From assembly GCF_026341815.1 (NCBI RefSeq), contig NZ_JAPENX010000001.1, forward strand, positions 248,001-312,000: DNA of 64,000 nt. The letters are read 5' to 3'. This DNA comes from Streptomyces sp. NBC_00572. GTDB taxonomy: Bacteria > Actinomycetota > Actinomycetes > Streptomycetales > Streptomycetaceae. Below the pieces are notes generated by a model, which was given only the letters and a program-made list of their open reading frames with translations, was not told the DNA's origin and did not search any database. How positions within the stretch are numbered: position 1 is the first letter of the stretch; every line of letters begins with the position of its first letter. The position numbers were made by a program, and so were the translations under genes. This document shows, one piece after another, positions 57,604 through 64,000 of this stretch.

Positions 57604-58176
57604 TCAGACGCCGCGCGCGTCGGCCTGTCCGGCGCGCACGAAGGCGCCGCCCTTCCAGCGCCAGCTGACCTGCTCCTTCTCGTCGGGGCAGCAGCTGGGG
57701 ACGTCGGGGGACGAGTAGCCGAGCAGGGTGGCGTGCACGGCTCCGTCGCGTACGGCGAAGTCGGTGACGGTCCTGAGGAGCTCGGGTGCGACGAGCGTGG
57801 CCACCACGCGCGCGGGTGCGCCGGCCTCCTTGCCCCGGGTGAGGACGTAGACGCCGCTCGGTGGGGTGCCGGAGCCCGCTTCGCAGTGCACGACCGCAAC
57901 GGTCTCGGGGTTCCCGTCCCCGTCCAGGTCCCCCGCGGCCCGCTTGGCGACCTTGTGGGCCACTCCCCCGCAGTCGATGGGGTAGTCGGCTCCGGTGGCC
58001 TCGGGTGCGGGGCGCGGGGCGGCGGTCGGGGCCGCGGTGGCTCCGGCGGGGCCGGGCTGCAGCAGGCCCGCGAGGGCGACGACCGCGGCGGTCGCGGTGG
58101 CGGTGGCCAGCCAGTGGGCCGACCGGGCGTGGGTGTGTGCGAGGTCCGCGAGGTCCGGGGCGGCGGAGGGCTGCAC
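57604..58176 (-). CDS. Membrane-anchored or secreted hypothetical protein
   Basis: A 190-residue protein with no family I can name. A cytosolic N terminus (QPSAAPDLADLAHTHARSAH) precedes one hydrophobic helix (WLATATATAAVVALAGLLQ), then a Pro/Ala linker and an exported domain (about 75-190). That domain has GDLDGDGNPETVAVVHCEAG, an FG-GAP/calcium-loop-like DxDGDGN motif. Four cysteines (IDCGG, VHCEAG, SCCPDE) could form disulfides. GTG start eight nt after AGGAGA. Convergent with the ferredoxin gene. Confidence 0.72.
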   Translation of the reverse strand: MQPSAAPDLADLAHTHARSAHWLATATATAAVVALAGLLQPGPAGATAAPTAAPRPAPEATGADYPIDCGGVAHKVAKRAAGDLDGDGNPETVAVVHCEAGSGTPPSGVYVLTRGKEAGAPARVVATLVAPELLRTVTDFAVRDGAVHATLLGYSSPDVPSCCPDEKEQVSWRWKGGAFVRAGQADARGV

Positions 58177-58279
58177 GCGAGACGTCTCCTGTGGGGGTGG
58201 TGCGGCGGGTTTCCGGCATCGTGCCACACGTCACAGGGGGACGGAACAGCTGGGGTCGCCTCGTACGAGGGGGATGCCC

Positions 58280-58350
58280 GCCGAACACGCACGGTCCGCC
58301 GAAGACGCACTGCGCCTGTCGAACACTCACGGCGCTCGCCGAACATGAGG
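58280..58350. repeat. Imperfect 18-20 bp direct repeats
   Basis: Four copies of a GCCGAACACGCAC-like motif begin at 58280, 58298, 58318 and 58338. They lie in the spacer between the hypothetical membrane protein gene and the trmI terminator. Function unknown. Confidence 0.55.
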
Positions 58351-58351
58351 A

Positions 58352-58398
58352 CGCCGCCGTCGAGTTCCCTCCCGCGGGTGGGGAACTCGACGGCGGCG
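58352..58398 (-). terminator. Perfect 18-bp terminator after trmI
   Basis: CGCCGCCGTCGAGTTCCC (58352-58369) and its exact complement (58381-58398) enclose an 11-nt loop, 20 nt past the trmI stop codon. Confidence 0.88.
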
Positions 58399-58417
58399 CA
58401 CCGTGGGTGTCGGGACG

Positions 58418-59305
58418 TCAGCCCTTGTTGGGGCCTTCGTAGTCCTCGCCGTAGGCGCCCTTGGCGGGGCGGCGGCGGCGCATCGGGGGCTCGACGCCGT
58501 CCGCGAGGCGGCGGGCGGTGACGAGGAAGCCGGTGTGGCCGATCATGCGGTGATCGGGGCGGACGGCGAGGCCCTCGACGTGCCAGTTGCGGATCATGGA
58601 TTCCCAGGGCTGCGGCTCGGCGTAGCAGCCGAACTCGCGGATGGACTCCACGGTGCGGGCGAGCTGGGTGGTGGTCGCCACGTAGCAGCAGAGGATGCCG
58701 CCGGGGACGAGGGCCTTGGAGACGGCCTCCAGGCACTCCCAGGGGGCGAGCATGTCCAGGATGACGCGGTCGACGTCGGTGTCGGACAGGTTGTCCTGGA
58801 GGTCGCCGACGGTCAGCTGCCACGCGGGGTGGGGACCGCCGAAGTAGCGCTCGACGTTGCCCTTCGCGATCTCGGCGAAGTCCTCGCGGCGCTCGTAGGA
58901 GTGCAGCATGCCGCTGTCTCCGATGGCGCGCAGGAGGAAGCTGCTCAGCGAGCCCGAGCCCACCCCGGCTTCCACGACGCGGGCGCCGGGGAAGATGTCG
59001 GCGAAGGCCAGGATCTGCCCCGCGTCCTTGGGGTAGACCACGGCGGCGCCGCGGGGCATGGACAGGACGTAGTCGGGGAGCAGGGGGCGCAGCGCGAGGT
59101 AGGCGACGTTTCCGGTGGTGCGGACAACGCTGCCCTCGGGGGCGCCGATCAGTTCGTCGTGCGGGAAAGAACCCTTGTGGGTGTGGAAGTTCTTTCCCTC
59201 TTCGAGCGTGAACGTGTAGTGACGGCCCTTGGGGTCGGTCAGCTGAACCTGGTCCCCGACCTTGAAGGGCCCGCGTCGGCGGGCGGCACCGGTCGGTTCG
59301 GACAT
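58418..59305 (-). CDS. trmI: tRNA (adenine-58-N1)-methyltransferase
   Basis: Makes m1A58 in the T-loop of tRNAs with SAM, as a tetramer. 295 aa: an N-terminal beta domain (KVGDQVQLTDPKGRHYTFTL), then the Rossmann domain with motif I VVEAGVGSGSLSSFLL and the DMLAPWE catalytic motif in DRVILDMLAPWECLEAV, and a C-terminal basic tail. In mycobacteria and streptomycetes it neighbours the Pup-proteasome genes. ATG 59303-59305 follows TACTCT by 6 nt with no ribosome site. 18 bp after the site-2 protease gene. Confidence 0.95.
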   Translation of the reverse strand: MSEPTGAARRRGPFKVGDQVQLTDPKGRHYTFTLEEGKNFHTHKGSFPHDELIGAPEGSVVRTTGNVAYLALRPLLPDYVLSMPRGAAVVYPKDAGQILAFADIFPGARVVEAGVGSGSLSSFLLRAIGDSGMLHSYERREDFAEIAKGNVERYFGGPHPAWQLTVGDLQDNLSDTDVDRVILDMLAPWECLEAVSKALVPGGILCCYVATTTQLARTVESIREFGCYAEPQPWESMIRNWHVEGLAVRPDHRMIGHTGFLVTARRLADGVEPPMRRRRPAKGAYGEDYEGPNKG

Positions 59306-59311
59306 GTGACC

Positions 59312-59317
59312 AGAGTA
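59312..59317 (-). promoter_or_regulatory. -10 element for a leaderless trmI mRNA
   Basis: Minus-strand TACTCT ends 6 nt before the trmI ATG, in the 18-bp gap after the site-2 protease gene. Confidence 0.4.
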
Positions 59318-59323
59318 CAAGGA

Positions 59324-60514
59324 CTACGACGAGGGTCGTGCCATGGCCTGGACGAAGGCGCGCTCGACGTCGGTGGTGGAGAGGACTCCGTAGATCTCGC
59401 CGGTCTCCTCGACGACCAGGTATTCGGTGGCCGGGCTGGCGCGGAGGTGGTCGAGGAGGGGCTGGCCGGTGAGTTCGGCGGGGACGCGCATGCCGGCGGC
59501 GAGGTCCTGGGCGAGGGTGCTGACGGCGACCCAGGGGCGGCGGTGCTGGGGGACGGCGGCGATGGCGGCCTCCCGGACGATGCCGGTGGGGTCGCCGGTG
59601 GGGTCGACGACGACGAGGGCGCGGGCGCCCGCCTCGTTGGCGCGGCGGAGGGCCTCGGAGAGCGGGGTGGCGGGTTCGACGGGGATGGCACGGCGGGTGA
59701 GGCTGCGGGCGCGGAGCTCGGGGAGGTGTTCGCGCAGCCGGGCCATGCGGAGGCTGTTGCCGGCGCCGGTCCAGATGATCGCGGCGAGGATCGCGGCGAG
59801 CAGGGCGTCGGTGACGGTGTCGAGGCCGCTGATGTCGTCGGTGGAGTTGCCGAGGAGGCCGGTGCGGGTGAGCAGGGGCAGTCCGACGAGGACGAGGACG
59901 GCGAGGGCGCGGCCGACCCAGGCGGCGGCGATGGTGCCGCTCATGGGCTTGCCGGTGATCTTCCAGACGACGGCGCGGAGCATGCGGCCGCCGTCGAGGG
60001 GGAGCCCGGGCAGCAGGTTGAAGATCGCCACGATGAGGTTGGAGATCATCAGGCCGGCGAGGAGGACGCCGGGGACGGTGCCGGGCTCGACGGCGTACAT
60101 GGAGAGATAGAACACGCCGGCGAGGGCGAGGGAGAGGAGGGGGCCGACGAAGGCGAGGACGAATTCGCGGCCGGGGGTCTCGGTCTCCTTCTCGATCTCG
60201 GAGACACCGCCGAAGAACTGGAGCTGGATGCGGCGCACCGGGAGTTTGAAGCGGAGCGCGGCGATGGTGTGGGCCAGTTCGTGGACGAGCACGGAGGCGT
60301 AGAAGGCGACGGCGAAGAACAGGGAGACGAGGTAGCGGGCGGCCCCGAGTTCGGGCAGGACGCGCTCGATCTGGTCGCCGAAGACCCAGGTGATGAGGGC
60401 GGCGACGAGGAACCAGCTGGGGGCGACGTAGACGGGCACGCCGAAGGGCCGGCCCATGAGGATCCCGCCGCCGGGCTCCTCGGTCCGCTGCGGCTTGGGC
60501 TCGTCCTGGTTCAC
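59324..60514 (-). CDS. Site-2 protease family metalloprotease with CBS domains
   Basis: An intramembrane M50B zinc protease, 396 aa. The zinc motif HELAH (His78, Glu79, His82) is in the second helix, and the third ligand Asp174 is in LLPGLPLDGGRMLRA. A pair of CBS motifs fills the C-terminal cytosolic part (about 275-396: AIPVEPATPLSEALRRANEA, GARALVVVDPTGDPTGIVRE, YLVVEETGEIYGVLSTTDVE), which may sense nucleotides. Its substrate (often an anti-sigma factor) is unknown. GTG start 60512-60514 after AAAGGA. Divergent from the RecB-like gene. Confidence 0.92.
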   Translation of the reverse strand: MNQDEPKPQRTEEPGGGILMGRPFGVPVYVAPSWFLVAALITWVFGDQIERVLPELGAARYLVSLFFAVAFYASVLVHELAHTIAALRFKLPVRRIQLQFFGGVSEIEKETETPGREFVLAFVGPLLSLALAGVFYLSMYAVEPGTVPGVLLAGLMISNLIVAIFNLLPGLPLDGGRMLRAVVWKITGKPMSGTIAAAWVGRALAVLVLVGLPLLTRTGLLGNSTDDISGLDTVTDALLAAILAAIIWTGAGNSLRMARLREHLPELRARSLTRRAIPVEPATPLSEALRRANEAGARALVVVDPTGDPTGIVREAAIAAVPQHRRPWVAVSTLAQDLAAGMRVPAELTGQPLLDHLRASPATEYLVVEETGEIYGVLSTTDVERAFVQAMARPSS

Positions 60515-60624
60515 GGGTTCCTTTCGTCGCGAGGTGTGACCCACGTCGGTGTGTCACGGTTCGATCATGCAGTGCGACGGGGTCCCAGGTCGATGGTATT
60601 CCGCTCGCTGTCGGTGGCGGGTCG

Positions 60625-60630
60625 TAGGGT
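60625..60630 (+). promoter_or_regulatory. -10 element for a leaderless RecB-like mRNA
   Basis: TAGGGT ends 7 nt before the ATG at 60638; no Shine-Dalgarno sequence is present. Confidence 0.5.
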
Positions 60631-60637
60631 CTTCGTC

Positions 60638-61540
60638 ATGAGTACGAGCGAGCAGGTGCCGGCGGAGCCCCGGGCGCCCATGTCGTTGTCGCCGTCGCGG
60701 GCGAGCGATTTCATGCAGTGTCCGCTGCTGTACCGGTTCCGGGTGATCGACCGGCTGCCGGAGAAGCCGAGTGCGGCGGCGACGCGGGGCACGCTGGTGC
60801 ACGCGGTGCTGGAGCGGCTCTTCGACGATCCGGCGGTGGAGCGGACGGCTCCGCGGGCGCGGGCGATGGTTCCGGGGCAGTGGGACCGGCTCCTGGAGTC
60901 GAAGCCGGAGCTGGGCGAGCTGTTCGCGGAGGACCCGGACGGCGAGCGGCTCGCGGGCTGGCTGGCGGAGGCGGAGCGGCTGGTCGAGCGGTGGTTCACG
61001 CTGGAGGACCCGACGCGTCTGGAGCCGGCCGAGCGTGAGCTCTTCGTGGAGACCGAGCTGGATTCGGGGCTGCGGTTGCGCGGAGTGATCGACCGGATCG
61101 ATGTGGCGCCCTCGGGCGATGTCCGGATCGTCGACTACAAGACGGGCAAGGCGCCCCGGCCGGAGTACCGGGACGGCGCGCTGTTCCAGATGACGTTCTA
61201 CGCGCTGGTGGTGTGGCGGCTGAAGCAGGTGATCCCGCGGCGGCTGCAGCTGGTGTATCTGGGCAGCGGGGAGGTGCTGTCGTACGACCCGGTGGAGGCG
61301 GATCTGCTGCGGGTGGAGCGGAAGCTGCTCGCCCTGTGGGAGGCGATCCGGCTGGCGACGGAGACGGGTGACTGGCGGCCGCGTCCGACGAAGCTGTGCG
61401 GCTGGTGTGATCACCAGGCGGTGTGTCCGGAGTTCGGGGGGACTCCCCCGGTCTATCCGCTGAAGATCGTTCCCGCGCGCCCGCCGGAGTCGGGCGAATC
61501 GGGTCAGGGCAGAATGGACCTGGCCCCGCCGGCGCCGTAG
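60638..61540 (+). CDS. RecB-family PD-(D/E)XK nuclease with Fe-S cysteines
   Basis: A 300-residue exonuclease of the AddB/Cas4-like RecB family. Motifs: SLSPSRASDFMQCPLLYRFR (first Cys), GTLVHAVLERLF, the catalytic GVIDRIDVAPSG and VRIVDYKTGKAP (D-x-n-DYKTGK). The C-terminal Cys triad KLCGWCDHQAVCPE would complete a 4Fe-4S cluster with the first Cys. Probably processes DNA ends in repair; it has no helicase domain and no cas genes nearby. ATG 60638. Confidence 0.92.
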   Translation: MSTSEQVPAEPRAPMSLSPSRASDFMQCPLLYRFRVIDRLPEKPSAAATRGTLVHAVLERLFDDPAVERTAPRARAMVPGQWDRLLESKPELGELFAEDPDGERLAGWLAEAERLVERWFTLEDPTRLEPAERELFVETELDSGLRLRGVIDRIDVAPSGDVRIVDYKTGKAPRPEYRDGALFQMTFYALVVWRLKQVIPRRLQLVYLGSGEVLSYDPVEADLLRVERKLLALWEAIRLATETGDWRPRPTKLCGWCDHQAVCPEFGGTPPVYPLKIVPARPPESGESGQGRMDLAPPAP

Positions 61541-61583
61541 CGCCGGCGTACCTCGTGAGCTCAGGTCCTCTGAAGGAGCCCTT

Positions 61584-62261
61584 GTGACGATCCGCGTCCT
61601 CTTGGTCGACGATCAGCCGCTGCTGCGCACCGGCTTCCGGATGATTCTGGAGGCGGAGCAGGACATCGCGGTGGTGGGTGAGGCCGGGGACGGTCTCCAG
61701 GCGCAGGACCAGGTGCGGGCGTTGCAGCCGGACGTGGTGCTGATGGACATCCGGATGCCGCGGATGGACGGGGTCGAGGCGACCCGGCAGATCACGGGTC
61801 CGGGCCGGGACGGTCCGGCGAAGGTCCTGGTCCTGACGACGTTCGACCTGGACGAGTACGTGGTGGAGGCGCTGCGGGCGGGGGCGAGCGGTTTCCTCCT
61901 GAAGGACGCCCCGGCGACCGAGCTGGTGCAGGCGATCCGGGTGGTGGCGGCCGGTGAGGCGATGCTGGCGCCGTCGATCACGCGCCGGCTGCTCGACAAG
62001 TACTCGGCGCATCTGCCGACGGGCGAGGAGCAGATGCCCGACACGCTGAACACCCTGACGGACCGTGAGGTCGAGGTGCTGAAGCTGGTGGCGCGGGGTC
62101 TGTCGAACGCGGAGATCGCGGCGGACCTGTTCGTCAGCGAGACGACGGTGAAGACGCATGTGGGGCATGTGCTGACGAAGCTGGGCCTGCGGGACCGGGT
62201 GCAGGCCGCGGTGTACGCGTACGAGAGCGGTCTGGTGCGGCCGGGCGCCAACGGGCAGTAG
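61584..62261 (+). CDS. NarL/LuxR-type response regulator
   Basis: A 225-residue two-component regulator. The receiver domain has the acidic pocket VDDQP, phospho-acceptor Asp55 (VVLMDIRMP), the switch Thr (LVLTTFD) and Lys (GFLLKDAP). The C-terminal LuxR HTH is LTDREVEVLKLVARGLSNAE and SETTVKTHVGHVLTKLGLRD. No partner kinase is adjacent; it follows the RecB-like gene by 43 bp. GTG start after GAAGGAG. Targets unknown. Confidence 0.95.
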   Translation: MTIRVLLVDDQPLLRTGFRMILEAEQDIAVVGEAGDGLQAQDQVRALQPDVVLMDIRMPRMDGVEATRQITGPGRDGPAKVLVLTTFDLDEYVVEALRAGASGFLLKDAPATELVQAIRVVAAGEAMLAPSITRRLLDKYSAHLPTGEEQMPDTLNTLTDREVEVLKLVARGLSNAEIAADLFVSETTVKTHVGHVLTKLGLRDRVQAAVYAYESGLVRPGANGQ

Positions 62262-62272
62262 TCCTTACGGGT

Positions 62273-62323
62273 ACGACGAGAGGGGCCCGGTGCGCGTGAC
62301 GCGCGCCGGGCCCCTCTCGTCGT
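62273..62323. terminator. Long bidirectional terminator hairpin
   Basis: ACGACGAGAGGGGCCCGG (62273-62290) pairs with its complement at 62306-62323, with a further GCGCG/CGCGC stem inside. About 24 bp of stem lie between the convergent response regulator and substrate-binding protein genes. Confidence 0.88.
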
Positions 62324-62336
62324 GTCCTGAGGCGGG

Positions 62337-63917
62337 TCAGCCCTTGCGGATCTCCCAGAAGCGGAAGACCGTCGAGGAGTCGAGCGTCCATTCCAGGCCC
62401 GTGACGTCCTGGCGGGCGACGGCGTACTGCTTGCCCTGCCAGAGCGGCAGGAGGGGCAGCTGCTCGGCGACGAGGTCCTGGAGCTTGCCGTACTCGTCGG
62501 CGGTCGCGGCGCGGTCCGTGACGGCGGCGGTCCCGGGAAGGAGCCTGCCGGTGATGGTGGCGTTCTCGTAGTGGTTGCCGAGGACGTTGCCCTCGCCGAA
62601 GAAGGGGGCGGTGAAGTTGTCGGCGTCGGGGTAGTCGGGGACCCAGCCCTTGACGTAGACGCCGTACTTGCCGGCCGCGATGTCCTTCTCGTACTCGTCG
62701 TAGGCGACGGACTTGACGTCGGCGTCGAAGAGGCCGCTGGCGTTGAGCTGCTCGGCGATGGCCTTGAGCTCCTCGTCGGTGGACGGGCCGTAGCGGCTGG
62801 GGGTGGACCAGAGGGTGAGCTTCACCTTGTCGGTGATGCCGGCCCCGCGCAGGGCCTTCTTGGCCTTCGCCTTGTCGGGGGTGCCGTAGGTGTCGAAGAA
62901 GGCGGTGTTGTGTCCGGCGATGCCGGCCGGGACGATCGAGTACAGCGGCGTGGCCGTCGACTTGTAGACGCCTTCGACGAGGGCCTCGCGGTCGACGAGG
63001 TGGGCGATGGCCTGGCGGACGCCGAGCTTGCCGACGACCGGGTCCTTCATGTTGAAGACGAGGTGCTGGACCTCGGCGCTGCTGCCCTGGATGACCTGGA
63101 TGCCCTTGTCGTCCGTGGTCTCGGAGGTTTCGAGGGCGGCGATGTCCTCGGCGGAGAGGCCTCGGTAGGCGACGTCTATCTCTCCGTCGGTGAGGGCCTT
63201 GGAGAGGGCGGAGCGGTCGCCTCGGTAGAGCTTGAGGGTGATGCCGTCGTTCTTGGCCTTCGCGGTGCCCCGGTAGCCGGAGTTGGCGGAGAAGGTGGCC
63301 TCGGTGTCGCCGAAGGAGTCCAGCTTGTAGGGGCCTGAGCCGGTCGCCTTGCCGTCGGTGCGCAGGGCGTCGGCGGGGTACTCGCGGTGGTCGACGATGG
63401 AGCCGGCGCCGGAGGCGATCTTGCTGGGGAAGGTGGCGTCGGGGACCTTGAGGTGGAAGACGACGGTCCGCTCGTCCGGGGTCTCGATGCTCTTGATGGT
63501 GGAGAGCAGCGGTGCGGGGCCGGAGGGGTCGGCGATCCTGAGGGCCCGCTCGAAGGAGAACTTGACGTCCTCCGAGGTGAGCTTGTTGCCGTTGGAGAAG
63601 GTGAGGCCGTCCCGCAGGGTGCAGGAGTACACCGTGCTGCCGGTGGAGAAGCCGCACTTGTCGGCGGCCTCGGGCTCGGGGACGGAGCCGCCCTTGGGGA
63701 AGGCGAGCAGGGACTGGAAGACGTTGTTGAACAGCAGCCAGGAGCCGGGGTCGTAGCCGGCCGCCGGGTCGGTGGCGAGGATCTCGTCGGACATGCCGAC
63801 GCGTACGCCGTTGACGGAGTCGCCCGAGCCACCCTGCTCGGTGCCGCAGCCGCTGAGGAGGGCGGCGGACAGGCCGGCGGCGAGGGGGGCCGTCAGCCAC
63901 TTGTTGTGCGTCTTCAC
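62337..63917 (-). CDS. Oligopeptide/solute-binding lipoprotein (SBP_bac_5)
   Basis: A family 5 extracellular solute-binding protein of ABC peptide importers, 526 aa. Signal peptide with lipobox LLSGC (Cys24). The mature domain shows LRDGLTFSNGNKLTSEDVKF, FHLKVPDATFPSKIASGAGS, TGSGPYKLDSFGD, VRQAIAHLVDREALVEGVYK and VYVKGWVPDYPDADNFTAPF, all typical. Peptides or nickel-type ligands are possible. ATG 63915-63917. The permease and ATPase genes, if linked, are further along past a convergent terminator, so none is in the window. Confidence 0.93.
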   Translation of the reverse strand: MKTHNKWLTAPLAAGLSAALLSGCGTEQGGSGDSVNGVRVGMSDEILATDPAAGYDPGSWLLFNNVFQSLLAFPKGGSVPEPEAADKCGFSTGSTVYSCTLRDGLTFSNGNKLTSEDVKFSFERALRIADPSGPAPLLSTIKSIETPDERTVVFHLKVPDATFPSKIASGAGSIVDHREYPADALRTDGKATGSGPYKLDSFGDTEATFSANSGYRGTAKAKNDGITLKLYRGDRSALSKALTDGEIDVAYRGLSAEDIAALETSETTDDKGIQVIQGSSAEVQHLVFNMKDPVVGKLGVRQAIAHLVDREALVEGVYKSTATPLYSIVPAGIAGHNTAFFDTYGTPDKAKAKKALRGAGITDKVKLTLWSTPSRYGPSTDEELKAIAEQLNASGLFDADVKSVAYDEYEKDIAAGKYGVYVKGWVPDYPDADNFTAPFFGEGNVLGNHYENATITGRLLPGTAAVTDRAATADEYGKLQDLVAEQLPLLPLWQGKQYAVARQDVTGLEWTLDSSTVFRFWEIRKG

Positions 63918-63945
63918 AGAACGTGCCTCGTGATCTCTTGTCAGG

Positions 63946-63971
63946 CCGGCCGCGCGCGGGTGCGCGGCCGG
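63946..63971. terminator. GC-rich hairpin upstream of the binding-protein gene
   Basis: CCGGCCGCGC (63946-63955) pairs with GCGCGGCCGG (63962-63971) around a 6-nt loop. It may end a leftward transcript from beyond the window or be part of the 5' region of the binding-protein gene. Confidence 0.5.
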
Positions 63972-64000
63972 TGTAACCGATCCAGTCGACGGGTTATGCG

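Noticed and set aside
58403..60637. A long rightward open frame running into the RecB-like gene
   Set aside because: Only the part after the ATG at 60638 has nuclease motifs; the upstream part is antisense to trmI and the site-2 protease.
60638..61540. Cas4 nuclease
   Set aside because: Cas4 shares the RecB fold and Cys cluster, but there is no CRISPR array or other cas gene and the length and context fit the chromosomal RecB-like family of actinomycetes.
1..64000. Insertion sequences, prophage or integrated plasmid
   Set aside because: I saw no transposase, integrase, phage structural gene, tRNA-flanked attachment site or long terminal repeat; composition is even across the window.

Overview
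This 64 kb window is a stretch of a high-GC actinobacterial chromosome, almost certainly Streptomyces. The evidence is third-position GC bias, frequent GTG starts, a near absence of TTA codons, and Streptomyces-like gene order: infC-rpmI-rplT-trmH-sensor kinase-pheS at one end and a complete Pup-proteasome locus at the other. It looks like core chromosome. I saw no insertion sequences, prophage, CRISPR array, tRNA or rRNA.

Layout. 0-5 kb: a leftward translation block (infC, rpmI, rplT, an SpoU-type RNA methyltransferase, a histidine kinase, pheS cut by the window edge). It is led by a structured infC leader with an intrinsic terminator and an apparent ATC start codon. 5-9.1 kb: DUF1844 and SseB-like proteins, then a mycosin-type protease coupled to a Pro-rich membrane protein. 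9.2-18.5 kb: a PLP enzyme, a secreted HAD phosphatase, and what reads as a complete gamma-glutamyl ethanolamine catabolic system: SDR, aldehyde dehydrogenase, GlnA4-like ligase, FadR-type regulator, ethanolamine permease and C26 gamma-glutamyl hydrolase. 18.5-23.6 kb: a C45 acylase, NCS1 permease, TetR regulator and amidohydrolase, plausibly an amide scavenging unit. 23.6-32.5 kb: LysR/TDT transporter, BtuF-like protein with XRE-cupin regulator, glycine betaine ABC importer, 5'-3' exonuclease, and a siderophore-interacting protein behind an iron box. 32.6-37.7 kb: a MerR-controlled membrane-protein operon with a TTA codon, an ADP-ribosylglycohydrolase, a methyltransferase remnant and a cytochrome P450. 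37.9-43.1 kb: a Ski2-like helicase, a lipid kinase gene with an internal stop, and tatC-tatA. 43.3-57.0 kb: pafC, pafB, two FKBP isomerases, pafA, an MFS/LacI pair, prcA, prcB, pup, dop and mpa/arc. 57.1-64 kb: ferredoxin, trmI, a site-2 protease, a RecB-family nuclease, a NarL-type response regulator and an oligopeptide-binding lipoprotein.

How it works together. The proteasome block is self-contained: PafA attaches Pup, Dop removes it, Mpa unfolds, PrcBA degrades, and PafBC is the WYL-domain regulator pair. The ethanolamine block can be read as a chain from extracellular phosphate ester to glutamate plus glycine. Two regulatory themes recur. At least nine genes have a -10-like hexamer ending 6-7 nt before the start codon, implying leaderless mRNAs. 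Several intergenic spacers carry short tandem-repeat arrays with periods of 11, 13, 19, 22 and 66 bp. Two genes appear broken: the lipid kinase (one in-frame TAA) and the methyltransferase (internal deletion plus frame change).
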